64,000 bases of DNA from Rhyacophila brunnea. Its lineage: Eukaryota > Arthropoda > Insecta > Trichoptera > Rhyacophilidae. The translations under genes and the position numbers were made by a program. The stretch lies in assembly GCA_022495005.1 (NCBI GenBank), contig JAGYXB010001352.1, positions 558,001-622,000 on the forward strand, in the 5' to 3' direction. Within the stretch, counting starts at the first letter, position 1; the number at the start of each line of letters is the position of its first letter. Positions 1 to 10,288 of this stretch are shown here, in pieces. Under the pieces are notes generated by a model that had not been told where the DNA came from, made no database searches, and saw nothing but the letters and a program-made list of their open reading frames with translations.

Positions 1-245
1 TTTAAGTAGAATTGAATTCATTTTCAGTTAATTCTGTTTTGTATGAAAAGTTATTTCGACACCATTATTGGTTGCTAGGGGTCTGGGGTCCTAGCAACTA
101 AATTATAATATATACGTGCGTTACTATGGAAATCAATATGACATGTCAAGTACAATTTTTTTTGATCGTTTAAGCTAGTCAAGTCAAGTTTATATGGTTC
201 AACAGAATTTAAAAACGTTGTATATAAAAAGTTCTTTTTATCTTG
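1..245 (+). repeat. Dispersed repeat A, copy 1 (cut by window start)
   Basis: This stretch matches 10782-11030 closely, and 18300-18590 in reverse complement. All three copies stop at the same point just after a TTTTTATCTTGTAA string, which suggests a true element end. A short inverted pair GTTGCTAGG / CCTAGCAAC lies at 71-98. There is no coding frame. The element class is unknown. Confidence 0.75.
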
Positions 246-421
246 TAAATATTAAATATCGAATGCAACAAAAGCAGTGATATTTATATTTTGATGTTCA
301 ATATTATGTTATTTCAATTTATGATGCATATACATACCAATTCATAAAAAGTAGCAAGTGAAATATAGTGCTGAAAACACCCTTGGCGTAGTCACACATA
401 TTTACATAGGTATATACTGTA

Positions 422-600
422 ATGTTTACCATTATGACATATTATTTGCGATTACTTTATAATATTTTTTTACCATTATTCAATACATTGCAAATACGTA
501 AGTATTATTTTAATATATCTGAAATAGTAAAAATAATATTAAGTAAGTATGCAATTTCTAGTACTGTTCGGTTATACCGGAGGCAGCGGAAAACGCATTT
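422..600. other. AT-rich stretch with no recognisable gene
   Basis: A 64-codon open frame starts here, but its product is low-complexity and hydrophobic with no recognisable domain. The segment 560-604 is shared, reverse-complemented, with 41940-41985, so it belongs to the flank of the TTAGG-bearing repeat. Confidence 0.4.
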
Positions 601-604
601 TGAA

Positions 605-738
605 AATAGCCGATAAACTGGATTATTTGTTAGTTTGGGTTAGTTTAGGTTCGGTTAGGTTGGGTTGGGTTAGGTTAGGTTAGGTTAGGTTAGGTTTGGT
701 AAGGTTAACCTAACAAATAATCCAGTTTATCGGCTATT
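605..738. repeat. Palindromic element with TTAGG-type core
   Basis: Perfect 29-bp inverted arms (605-633 and 710-738) flank about 76 bp made mostly of TTAGG-like units with a few TTGGG variants. The right half recurs at 41895-41940, which shows a mobile family rather than a chance microsatellite. TTAGG is the common arthropod telomere unit, but this copy is interstitial. Confidence 0.8.
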
Positions 739-1077
739 AGTACCCAATTTCTTATCTGTATGGAAAGGTTTGGCTCTTGACCAATCGTTGAACTCTTTCA
801 AGATAAATCAATGGTGACTGATAAACTTCTGATGGTTATCAAAAATTTGACGACGTTTACAACAGTAGTTATCATTAATTTTGACAATATAATATATTCT
901 TTCCAACCATACAGCGAAGCAAATTTTTATATCTTCCAGAAGGTAGATACTTTATCTGTCTCGGATTTGGATTAAGTAGTTTTTTGGGATACTTATGATT
1001 ATGGATTTTTGTATTGTGGTGGTTTCCCGTTGATTTTTTCAATTCAGCTATGCATCAGTTCAGTGGCTTCTTGTGAG
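739..1077. other. No gene seen
   Basis: AT-rich DNA with stops in all frames and no repeat match noticed within the window. Confidence 0.5.
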
Positions 1078-1124
1078 TGTAGGCAAGTCATGTGTTGCAT
1101 GGGAACGGCATATTATAAAGGGCG
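1078..1124 (+). mobile_element. Remnant of a hAT-like terminal repeat (family B)
   Basis: The GGCAAGTCATGTGTTGCATG-like string followed by CATATTATAAAGG matches 61897-61942. There it continues from a terminus reading CAGTGACGTCCCGTGGGGG. Related ends lie at 15101-15178 and 49980-50046 on the other strand. The remnant is interrupted on its right by the 1133-1955 insertion. Confidence 0.55.
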
Positions 1125-1132
1125 ACGTATGG

Positions 1133-1955
1133 CAGTGGCGAAGGCTTCAAAGGCGATTATTTAAAGCGTACCTTCTAAGAAAAATAGATCTTCAAGTAAA
1201 TATTTTAAATTAAAAAAAAAATAAACTGAAAAATCCGAGATAATTGATAGTCATCTATCGTCAGAAATTAAAAGTACATAGTTTTATTTTACAATTTACT
1301 AAGGTTTATAACCATAACTAGCGCCGTCAGGATTCAACTATATTAATATTCAATGGGAATTTAAGATGTGGTTTGTATGCGTTTTAGTCACGTGACGCCA
1401 CTGACGCCAGTCGCTGTCTGGCTTTTTATTCCGAAATCATAGGTTGTTTAGTTAGCGCTTACATCCGTAGAGGCACATTTATTCAAAATAATTATTAATA
1501 AGACGATAATTTAAAAAATAATTTCTATGGGATTCAATCACATATAAATATATTGATTGTTAAAAATATAAAATAATTTATCTCGCGATTTTTATTTATC
1601 AGCTATTTATACCTAAGTCTGTGTTTTAGATATAGAAGTATTTTGAAATGTCTAGTTTTATGGGTTAAATTATAAATTGTTATGGAACATAAATTATTAT
1701 ACACAACAACGGATATTTTCAAAGATTATAGATAATATATTTTGAGCGTATGTTACGTTTATAAATGTTTAGGAAAATACATAATTCAATCTACTTAGTT
1801 ATTTATAAACTAATTGAGCTTTTGAAATTTCATCGATTTAGTGTACCTATTCATCAGTAGTAATATTGGGTTATCTTCTTATTTCCCGTAAATATATCTG
1901 ACAAGCGTGGTTACTCTACAGCCTACCTCTTTCCAAAAGTCACCCTTCGCCACTG
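1133..1955. mobile_element. Non-autonomous hAT-like element, 823 bp
   Basis: Begins CAGTGGCGAAGG and ends CCCTTCGCCACTG, an inverted terminal match. The 8-bp sequence ACGTATGG is directly repeated at 1125-1132 and 1956-1963, the target-duplication length of hAT transposons. The interior has no transposase frame. The right end shares a GGTAGGCTGT motif with the 2571-3094 family, so the two are related. It sits within an older family-B repeat. Confidence 0.85.
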
Positions 1956-1963
1956 ACGTATGG

Positions 1964-2562
1964 TAATATTGGGAGGATAACTGTATTCGGATATTGACAC
2001 ATTCCACATATCTACTTGTAGGTGAGTTTAAATGGATATTTTATGGATTATTAAATGAGTATGTAACATGATAAATGTATTAAATTATTTAGCTCACTTA
2101 GAGCGCGATGCATCACCATACTTACTAGAGTGAGTAATTAGTATACGCGCCTATCTTTAAGAGGCCAATATTGGCAACTAAGATTGCCCCCTACAGTACC
2201 CATACATAATAATAAGTCATATTATAATCGGTAGTAATTCTGCGGAAAAAGGCAGTGGCCTAGAACAAAAACATTTTTAATACGGCCGAGACACTTCCGA
2301 CTACCGCATTTTAATCAGATGTATTTGGAATCAAGTAAAAACTACGTCCCCTCACACCAATTGCAGTGTCGCGTGTCTTTACCGTTAGTCGAGTAAAATT
2401 AGCAACCCTGGATAGTTTTTATTGCTAAGTTCATCCAGATGGTTCTGAATCGCGCACTTAGAGTGTAATACAGAAGGCCCTCTAATAAGAATAAAATATA
2501 TGTTTTTCTTATTCAAGTTAGGTTATAGATTTCGTTGAAATAAGTTCCTTGAAGTCATATAA
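1964..2562. other. No gene seen; one short repeat match
   Basis: No coding frame. A string around 2310-2340 (ATCAGATGTATTTGGAATCA) is reverse-complement related to 34810-34860, so part of this is an old dispersed repeat. Confidence 0.4.
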
Positions 2563-2570
2563 GTAGGTAT

Positions 2571-3094
2571 CAGTGGTGAAGGGTGGAGGTAGGCTGTTAA
2601 GATCTAACATAAATAGTGCGCACTAAAGTTTTTCAGTCAAAAATATTTGTTTTTGTTGAACTAAGACAACAATGTGTAAATTGGGTTTGTTAGTTTTTAA
2701 ATTTCAATTAAGCCCTGCCTAATCCAAGCCATAGTAGCCATTAAACCATACATAATATAAGATATTTTATAGACATGAGAATATATGTTATCGATTATGG
2801 TTTGATTTAGGCAGGGTTTAATGAATAACTAACTTATCTATGTATTCTTAATTCAACGAACACAAATAAATATGACTGAAAAAGTGTGCACTATCTTTGT
2901 CGGATCGCCCATAGCATACCTAAGCTATTACGGTTTGATTTTGCAGGGTTTGATTTAATTTTAAAAACTAATCAGCACCATCTACAAATTGTACCTATTC
3001 TTAGTTAAATGAAAACAAATTAATATGACTGACCAAGTTTAGTATGCACTATTTAAGTCTAATCTTAGCAGCCAACCTCCACCTTTCGCCACTG
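2571..3094. mobile_element. Foldback hAT-like MITE, 524 bp (family C)
   Basis: Termini CAGTGGTGAAGGGTGGAGG and its near-complement CCTCCACCTTTCGCCACTG. The 8-bp direct repeat GTAGGTAT flanks it at 2563-2570 and 3095-3102. The interior is itself built of inverted blocks around GCAGGGTTTAAT motifs. Other copies are at 43403-43993, 63119-63682 and a right half at 31250-31411. No protein is encoded. Confidence 0.9.
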
Positions 3095-3229
3095 GTAGGT
3101 ATATACCATTATATAATATTATAAGGGTGGGCAAAGGCTGACTATGGCCTCAATGATGTATACTGATGCCAATAGGTATACTTCTAAAAAATGGTGAGAC
3201 GCCACTGTCCAAGAAAGTCAGTAAAACCT

Positions 3230-4235
3230 ATCTCTAGCCTCCGCGCGCCGTTCCCTGGTAATGCAGATAATGTACTGTATAATACAGCATATCTGTAGCT
3301 GATAGAGAAGGGTGCAAGGCAAAACTCTGGCGCCTTAAAACGAGAGACCTTTGACTACGGGAAGGATCACCCAGACAGAAAAACCACGCACAGCGTGGTG
3401 TGTTGTGTCCAAAACCTTCAAAAATGAAAACGAAAACTTCTAAAACCCGGCCCTCATTCTCCGTAGGCCAACCTGACACTGATCACAGCAGCGATCAACG
3501 AAGAAAGGCAGAGGGTGCTAACAATCCCCGGAGACTCGGAATAGGCTGCCAACAGATGACCATTCCTACGTATAACGCGAAAACATTGTCCAGCGATGCC
3601 AAACTTGTAGAGTTACAAGAAGAGCTCACGAATATCCACTGAAAGTGAAAAACTACATCTATCTGGGACAACAAGTGTCTATAGATGGATGTATATTTGA
3701 TGAAATTGTTAAAAAGCTAGGCTGGAGTGCTTTTGGCCGCCTGAATAATGTCTTCAAAAGTGACCTTCCACTGTGCCTAAAGCGCAAAGTGTTCAACCAG
3801 TGTGTGCTTCCCGTGATCACATATGCGTGTGAAACATGGACCCTAAGTAAAAGAAAGATCCAGAAACTTAGAGTAGCACAACGTGGTATGGAGAGGTGCA
3901 TGCTAGGCATAAAGCGAAAGGACAAAAAGAGGAATGAGTGGATAAGGAAGCAGGCAAGGGTTTGCGATGTAATAGAGTTTATTAAAAACCTTAAATGGAG
4001 ATGGGCTGGACACATAACTCGAAGAAGAGACAATCGTTGGACAAATCTAGTGGTATCCAAGATGTACAAAACGTCCACAAGGTAGACCTAGAGGCCGCTG
4101 GATCGATGAAACGATAAAGTTCTGCGAAAGTACGTCGCAACGCAATGCACAGGATTGAGAGAAGTGGAAGCAGCTTGAAGAGGCCTTCATCCAGCAGTGG
4201 ATAGATTGAGGCTGATGATGATGATGATGATAATG
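3230..4235 (+). mobile_element. Internally deleted RTE-like LINE
   Basis: RTE-type non-LTR retrotransposon that keeps both ends but has lost its middle. From 3555 to 3642 the frame reads a typical endonuclease start (TYNAKTLSSDAKLVELQEEL, then a stop). At 3645-4085 a 146-codon frame carries the C-terminal part of the reverse transcriptase region, with the family motif VFNQCVLPVITYACETWTL and a WRWAGHI block. After the frame breaks near 4085, GRPRGRW- and WKQLEEAFIQ-like sequence continues to about 4205. The 3' end is the (GATGAT)n tract at 4210-4235, typical of RTE elements. Most of the endonuclease and all catalytic RT motifs are missing, so it cannot encode retrotransposition. Confidence 0.85.
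3645..4085 (+). pseudogene. RTE LINE reverse transcriptase C-terminal fragment
   Basis: Open frame of 146 codons. It shows the post-catalytic region of RTE/BovB-like polyproteins: a YLGQ block near residue 6, the CVLPVITYACETWTL motif at about residues 53-67, and the DVIEFIKNLKWRWAGHITRR block at about 108-127. No YXDD catalytic motif or endonuclease is present. The first Met is probably internal to the old polyprotein and not a real start. The reverse-strand open frame of similar length here is a shadow. Confidence 0.85.
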
Positions 4236-4519
4236 ATAATATTATCAGACTATGTTTTTAAATATTTGTTTGTATTATCTATCTTAATATTTTTACTGGG
4301 CTATCTCCACACATTTGTTAATATTTCATATTGAAAACGCCTCGTACTTGTAATATTTCATGTTCACTCAAGAAAAAATAATAATTTGAATAACTAGTTG
4401 ATCAATAATTGGACAGCTGAAAACCCTAAACACCACACATTATAATAATATGAACGTAATACTTACGCAAGGTTAGCTGTCACGAAGCAGACTGTTTCTA
4501 CACAGTAGCGGATTTAACG
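4236..4519. other. No gene seen
   Basis: AT-rich spacer without recognisable features. Confidence 0.5.
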
Positions 4520-4642
4520 CTTTCGCTGCTGAATAGATAATGAGATTTTAATTGCCCCCTTTAAAATGCACGTTAATTACATCGATCGGCCGCCTGGTCA
4601 TTACGCACCGTGTGAGTCTTCCGCGTCCAAAGTATTAAACAA
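4520..4642 (+). repeat. Dispersed repeat D, copy 1
   Basis: About 110 bp, including the string AATGCACGTTAATTACATCG and GTCCAAAGTATTAAAC. It matches 21525-21638. In the second copy a TTAA-targeting MITE is inserted at the AGTATTAA position, so this copy shows the uninterrupted target. Confidence 0.75.
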
Positions 4643-5454
4643 TCGCGGGCCCAAATTGATTGTAGAGATAGAGATATCTTCAATGAAGAATGCTACATTA
4701 TTAACTTTTGTGTATATTATTTAATCACAAATTGAAAAAAAAATTAAACGTTGTTACGTCAGTGTATATAAGATTTAATACTCACCAATGTTGCCAGTGA
4801 ATCCGCTCCTGTACCCTGTACGTGTGTCAATGTCAGTCAAGATTGATAACGATGACGACTGATGTACGCATTACTACACAATTAAAAATTAAGTAATTTT
4901 TTTTATTTATATTTCCTGGTATCGCAAAAAATACTTATTTACGTTTATAAAAAAAAAGCCAGAACACAAATACCTTAGGTAGGTACGAAGTATTATATTC
5001 ACTAAGTTTGTTTTTTAATAAATTAATTATTGAATTTGATTTAGTGCTAGTTAAGAATTTAACCGTGATAGTCAGTATTTTGTGTGGGGTACCGAGAATA
5101 TTTTTATATATTCCTTCAATCAAAACCGTATGTATTATTATTATTTATTTTGAAAAATATTTTTATTCATCTGCTATTAGTGAGCTAAATACAACATAAC
5201 ATTAAAAATATAAAACAACGTCCACCTAACCTCATCATAGCACGACAGGAATAATATATCGATAAGTAAACAAAACAACATTATGTTTGACTCAGCTGTT
5301 TCCTTCCCAATTAGCATCACCAAAGTCTGACTTTTTTCTAGATTTATTTATATAATAGGTATTATAGGCTTTTTAGGTTTTTTAAAATTTTCGAGAACTT
5401 TCGGCCACGGAGCATCCCTTAAATCCGCCGTATAAGGTACATTTTGTAGATAGT
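4643..5454. other. No gene seen
   Basis: AT-rich DNA. Small open frames (62-63 codons) on both strands near 4935-5199 encode low-complexity sequence only. Confidence 0.5.
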
Positions 5455-5570
5455 ATTTAGCGATCTAACAGGACGCCGGAATTCGGTTGGTTGAAAATAT
5501 AGGCACGCCAGGTTAAAGCTCTCGTCAGAAGCTGAGCCAGATCCAACGTCGTCTCTTCACTTTCAGCATG
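5455..5570 (-). pseudogene. LINE 3'-region fragment (family of 61205-61640)
   Basis: Around GACGCCGGAATTCGGTTGG and CAGGCACG-like strings, this matches 61490-61600. There it is part of a minus-strand LINE reverse transcriptase C-terminus. Only about 110 bp survive. Confidence 0.6.
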
Positions 5571-6382
5571 GTGAATTGCTGTTTGGTTCGCTCTCTTATC
5601 TCCTCGTTACTATGTTTTCGAAATTCAGTATACAATTGATCAAATCTTCGTTAAGTGCCATGATTCGTTATCGTAAAACATCACCGTCAAAATTCAAACA
5701 TTGCATTATTCATTATTATGTAGAGTATACATTTTATACTCGTAACTTTGAACTTTTTTTGCACCTTTTCTACACTGATGAGATGTCTCTTTCCCTGATT
5801 ACTACACATAAAATCATATCAAATGATATTCACGTCTACTAATATAATATATAGTAATGAATAAATAAATAGATACTATATTATGTAAACAAATGTTTTT
5901 AGAATATCTTTCACCATTTTCATCCTAGAGCCGGCGTGCAAAGTTATGAAGCATATACCTACTTTACTTCTCACAATTATTAATTCTAGTAGCTTGATTA
6001 TATTATATTGTTTCAAGACTCTCATCAGTTTTACAAATTACAGAGGAGGCAACTTTTGTTTTACATACATATCTTGTTCCTCACTCAATAATAATCGAAT
6101 TTCTCTAAATGTATAGATTATTTGATAGGGGTTACTATTTTTTTTAGTTCACAGAGGCTTTGGTGTATTAGAACATTTCCACGGCGCCCTAAGCGGAAGT
6201 CGACTGACTGTTTATATTGTTTTTTCCGGGAAAATATTTTTTTCCATCCATACATGAAGACGACTCGATTTTTTAAAAGCTGTTAGGTACTGTAAACAAA
6301 ATTATAATTATAACCTATTTTGATACCTAATACTATGTTTCCTTTTTTTGTTAACTGTCAATTCATGGTGGAACTGCATTGT
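5571..6382. other. No gene seen
   Basis: AT-rich. The 88-codon frame at 5576-5842 has no recognisable domain and is in biased low-complexity sequence. Confidence 0.45.
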
Positions 6383-6544
6383 ATTGTTGTTTTTATTTAA
6401 TAAAACGCAATTTTTTATAGTACTTATTCCACTTTTAATTAATATATTAGGACCGGTTTCGTCCGCTTCAGTGGTCCTAATATATTAATTAAAAGTGAAA
6501 TAAGTACTATAAAAAATTGCGTTTTATTAAATAAAAACAACAAT
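6383..6544. repeat. Near-perfect 72-bp-arm palindrome
   Basis: Left arm 6383-6454 and right arm 6473-6544 are complementary with a single mismatch seen by eye, separated by an 18-bp loop. On the minus strand the centre reads CTGAAGCGGACGAAACCGG, a hammerhead-like string with a collapsed stem II. Such high arm identity implies a recent event or ongoing correction. Confidence 0.9.
6451..6482 (-). ncRNA. Degenerate hammerhead-like motif
   Basis: On the minus strand the sequence holds CTGA, AGCGGAC, then GAAACCGGTC. The hammerhead core needs CUGANGA and GAAA followed by a short stem III ending in UH. Here ACC/GGT can form a stem III with a C cleavage base, but stem II is reduced, so self-cleavage is unlikely. 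Confidence 0.35.
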
Positions 6545-6564
6545 AATACTATGTTTTTTCTAAA

Positions 6565-6745
6565 ATCTCATTGCAAGGATTATGAACCGGAGCGGCCAAC
6601 AATTTTTCAAAAATATTAACATAGTTATCTAATTTTATGTATATTTTATAAAAAAAATAGTGTTAGATTTTTGTTATTTGTCCTATCTACCTACCTCAAA
6701 TGGTAAAATTATTTTTTCCGCTGCTCCGGTCCATTTAGAAGCCTG
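6565..6745. mobile_element. hAT-like MITE remnant (family E, ACGAACCGGAGCG)
   Basis: ATGAACCGGAGCGGCC at the left and GCTCCGGTCCATTTAGAAGCC at the right match the termini of 14184-14375. The left terminus is eroded and I see no clear target duplication. Confidence 0.65.
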
Positions 6746-7389
6746 GATCTAGAAATATATTATACATTCAAATTGAAAACCCCTAGTTTGTGAAGGTGGT
6801 AGATGTTATAATCATTGTAAAGTTCTCTAGGGAATCCATACAAAAATTAATTGTATTTTCTTCTCGTAGTGTTTGTTCAGTAGAGGAAAATATAATATTA
6901 TTGTGGCAATTGTGAACACTTTAATTAAAATTTAAACATATTAAGGCTGCATGGCCCTCGAAAGACAGAGAAGGGATGGCAGTTAAAAAAAGAAAGAGAA
7001 GGCTTACGATGAAAAAGAGATCGTAAAAGAGTTTAAATGATCGTTTCGTCTCGCTCCAACACCAAATATATTGTAACTGTATTTTTTTCTTCTTTTTGTC
7101 TTTTGAGGTCAATGACCTCAGATTCTATATCGAGTACATTGGGAGGTGGTTCAGAAAAATATTATTATAATGTTATTTAAAATTTTAATTTGCTTATCAC
7201 AAATATTTTGATATTAATAACATACTTAGGTATCATGTTGAAAACCCTTTTTTTGTAAAGAGAGAACATAATTGTATGAAACTGAAGCAAAACAAAATAC
7301 CACCGGTCCATGTATGAAATTAGCTACAGTTGACTTTGCATTGTAGGTTCATTTGAATAAAACTAATTTACAATCAGACTATGACACTC
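6746..7389. other. No gene seen
   Basis: AT-rich. A 63-codon minus-strand frame (6921-7112) starts lysine-rich and becomes hydrophobic, with no domain recognised. Confidence 0.45.
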
Positions 7390-7850
7390 ATGGCCCCCAC
7401 ATCTTGAAGTGGGACTCAAGGTCAGGATATTTAGTGGGCCCCCCTACCCATCGCTAGTGTTAAAGGCAGTGGGACGCTCTACAGCTACAGAATAGTTTTC
7501 TGTAGAGCGTCCAAAGAAGAGAAATGTTGTTTCAGATGAAATTAAGGGTGTTCGGGAATTTTTAGCGTTTTTTTTTTGTATTTTTAAATAAATTCACTTA
7601 AATTATGGAGTTGCCGAACATTACATAATATATTACACAATAATAAAAAATAGTATGACACAATTAGATATTTAGAAATGTTAATAACCTGCAAGCAAAA
7701 TAGCGCTACATATTTTTCCCGAATTAGAGAAAAATTGTCATCTGTGTTTATCTTACTTATCAGGTCGATCCGTCACGCCGGGCACCCCAGAGTTCGGGCC
7801 CCCAGGCTAGAGCCCTGTCAGTTCCCCCCTCGTGGGGGCCATAATAACAT
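7390..7850. repeat. Possible inverted-repeat element with GGCCCCCAC ends
   Basis: CATGGCCCCCACA at 7390 and CGTGGGGGCCATA near 7833 are inverted. The GC-rich ends stand out from an AT-rich interior. A 13-bp perfect hairpin (GGACGCTCTACAG, 7472-7484, with 7500-7512) lies inside. No target duplication was identified. Confidence 0.4.
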
Positions 7851-8850
7851 TCCACCATAATTATTACAGATTCGCCCTATTAGTTAATTACATAACTATG
7901 GTTTTATATACAGAAAGTGCCAAAATAAGTCATGAATTCGACTTAATTTTGACATTTTATGTATATGATATATTGCTGTATCAAAAAAATATTAAAAAAA
8001 CCATTTAGCTATAAATAAATACATTTGAAAAAATCTTGTCAAATTTATGTGGGCGGCCGAAAGCAATGTATTGCTCATTATTTTTAAGATGAATAATCAC
8101 GTAAAATACCGGAAAATGCGTACGTAGATTATCTTAATAAAGCAATAGACTTCAAAACCAAACGCGAGCCACCGTTTTGTTTTTGGGGCTGATACTATAA
8201 GAATAAAATAATGAACTTGTTAGCAATACAACCACACGTATAATCGCTCGATTCGAAATTATTAGTTATTAGAGCTGCCTTTTAAATTCCTAAAATTAAA
8301 TGTGTATAAGACACCTTCCGCCTAAAGTCAATAAAACATATCCAATTATTTATTTATTTTATTTAAAATAATACCACTATAAATATAATAGATTATTTGT
8401 ACTTTTAGAAGCATTTTTTAATTTTAAATATAATTTAATCTGTAAATGTTATCATTTTAATGTAATTTTGAAAATATAATCAATTTAAAGCATGATGGAT
8501 AATACTGATATTCATAGACATTATTTACAAAATTAATATCGAAAAGATCTACCGACATCTCTTGTCAAATCTTGCAAGTAAACTTACCTGTACCTAGAAG
8601 CCGATTTTCCTTGAGCGCTTCCTGCTTACCTACAATTTTGTCATCGTGACCAAATAATGCTAATATAAAACATTTATATAACGTTTAAAAAAGCCTTCTA
8701 TGCAAACGAAAGCATCCCTGGTCATTATTAAAATATTATGTGAACTAAATAAGTACTATCTTCATAATTTGGAACACCTCGAAATCGTCAAAAAAATGTT
8801 AGGTATACAAATATTTGTACCGAATGGGATAAATCCCCAACCAACACAAT
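7851..8850. other. No gene seen
   Basis: AT-rich spacer with no coding frame above background. Confidence 0.5.
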
Positions 8851-8915
8851 CAGGGCAGTGTAAAATCGTGGGTCTTGGGTTAAAATTCTTAGCGCATGGT
8901 TTTAATACTGCCCTG
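8851..8915. repeat. Small foldback, CAGGGCAGT ends
   Basis: Starts CAGGGCAGTGTAAAAT and ends TTTTAATACTGCCCTG, giving arms of about 16 bp around a 33-bp loop. It may be a tiny hAT-like remnant, but no 8-bp duplication is visible. Confidence 0.5.
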
Positions 8916-8928
8916 CTAAGTAAAAATA

Positions 8929-9100
8929 CAGTGTTTTTGGTTATAGTAAAATGCGAAACCAAGTTTTAAACTACCTTTTCTCTTATGGTATGTAAAATTA
9001 TTGGATTGTTTTCACATAATCTCTATATTTTACATAATATAAGAGAAAAGATACCTACTTTAAAACTTGGGTTTTCATTTTACTAAAATTGAAAACACTG
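8929..9100. mobile_element. Tc1/mariner-like MITE, 172 bp
   Basis: Ends CAGTGTTTTTGG and AAAACACTG, flanked by TA on both sides (8927-8928, 9101-9102). The arms of about 70 bp are complementary along most of their length (TAGTAAAATG, TTTTCTCTTAT). A TA target and CAGTG terminus are typical of Tc1/mariner-type elements. Confidence 0.75.
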
Positions 9101-9104
9101 TAGA

Positions 9105-9218
9105 ACAGAATAGGTGTAGCAAGTGGTTAATATCCATTTTTTCGTAAAAAACAAAATCTGTTATGAACCATCTTCGTGAGGCGGCCATGATCCACATTGG
9201 ATTGTGGAGCCAATTTAA
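9105..9218 (+). mobile_element. SINE-1 3' fragment
   Basis: Contains a degenerate GCAAGTGGTTAATATCCATT, CGTAAAAAACAAAATCTGTT and a GTGAGGC...GGATTGTGG stretch. These match the tail of the full copy at 32517-32750. The tRNA-like head is missing. Confidence 0.7.
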
Positions 9219-10280
9219 AAATACTAATTTTTAAAGTGTTACATCCTATGTATTTTAATAATGAATGCTACATTCATAATATGCATGATTCATTAAATAA
9301 AATATATTTTAATTGCCAAAAATAGTTATTATTTAATAGACAATCTTAATTATATTAAATTGCATAACATTATACATGTTTTACTGTAAGCATTTAGTTT
9401 AAACTTAGAATAATTTTATCAAAATTGAAAATAAATGAATGCTATGATGTTAAAAGCTATAAAATCTCAATATAAAATAGTTAGTTATTAAGACGATACT
9501 TCAGTGAAACGGCAAATAATTTTCAACTGTAGGCGCGACGAAATTTTGGACTCGCTGGCATTCGGAGAGCGAACGTTGAGATGCGAATACGTAAATTTGT
9601 TTCGTGATGGCGACGGGGTTATTAATTCTTAAATCGTGTAAAGATGACTAAAACGTTACCCATTTACTTGAAAAAGAAAACATGTCAATGAATATATTAT
9701 TATTGTTACTACTAGAACATACGTTAAAGTGCCCACCACCACCCGTCATATATGCACAACCGTGGATATGCACGGCCGCTTTCTATGACGCTTTATTAAC
9801 AGAATATTAAATGGACGCATGTTGGATTTATATGACAAATTATATTTCGTTCGGCATGCGTCATTTGCACCCGCGACCCGCAATTTGCGCATCGCCTAGC
9901 CACGATTATCTTAGACCATGCCTAAACTGAGGTATAGCCTTAATATTACAATATTAATTCATAAACTTAAAAGTAAAATTTTGGAACGCATATTTTTTGA
10001 TAAAACTCACGATATACATACCTACGTAAAATATGTAGAGTAGATATTTTTATTTTAATCATGTTCGATCCTAGACACGTAGGTAAAATCACCACTGATC
10101 CGGTCTATGTATTGACATATGAACCGGAGTGATACGTTTTACCAAACAAATATAATATAGTGGGAAGTTAAACATAATAATTAAGAAATGATTTTGAAGC
10201 CATTTACGATGAAAATTGCACGTGGCGAGAGTACGTGTAATACGTATTATTTATACAGTAACCCTTTTGTCGTCTCATAC
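9219..10280. other. No gene seen
   Basis: Mostly AT-rich. A somewhat GC-richer patch at 9530-9620 and 9730-9910 has no long frame or motif I recognise. Confidence 0.4.
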
Positions 10281-10288
10281 GCGACATT

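Noticed and set aside
640..710. Chromosome end marked by TTAGG repeats
   Set aside because: The array is short, variable and enclosed by perfect inverted arms, with ordinary sequence on both sides. It is interstitial.
3659..4078. 139-codon minus-strand frame
   Set aside because: It is the shadow of the RTE reverse transcriptase fragment on the plus strand.
4210..4235. GATGAT microsatellite as an independent feature
   Set aside because: It is the regular 3' end of the RTE element and recurs at 20400 and 56262 at the same relative place.
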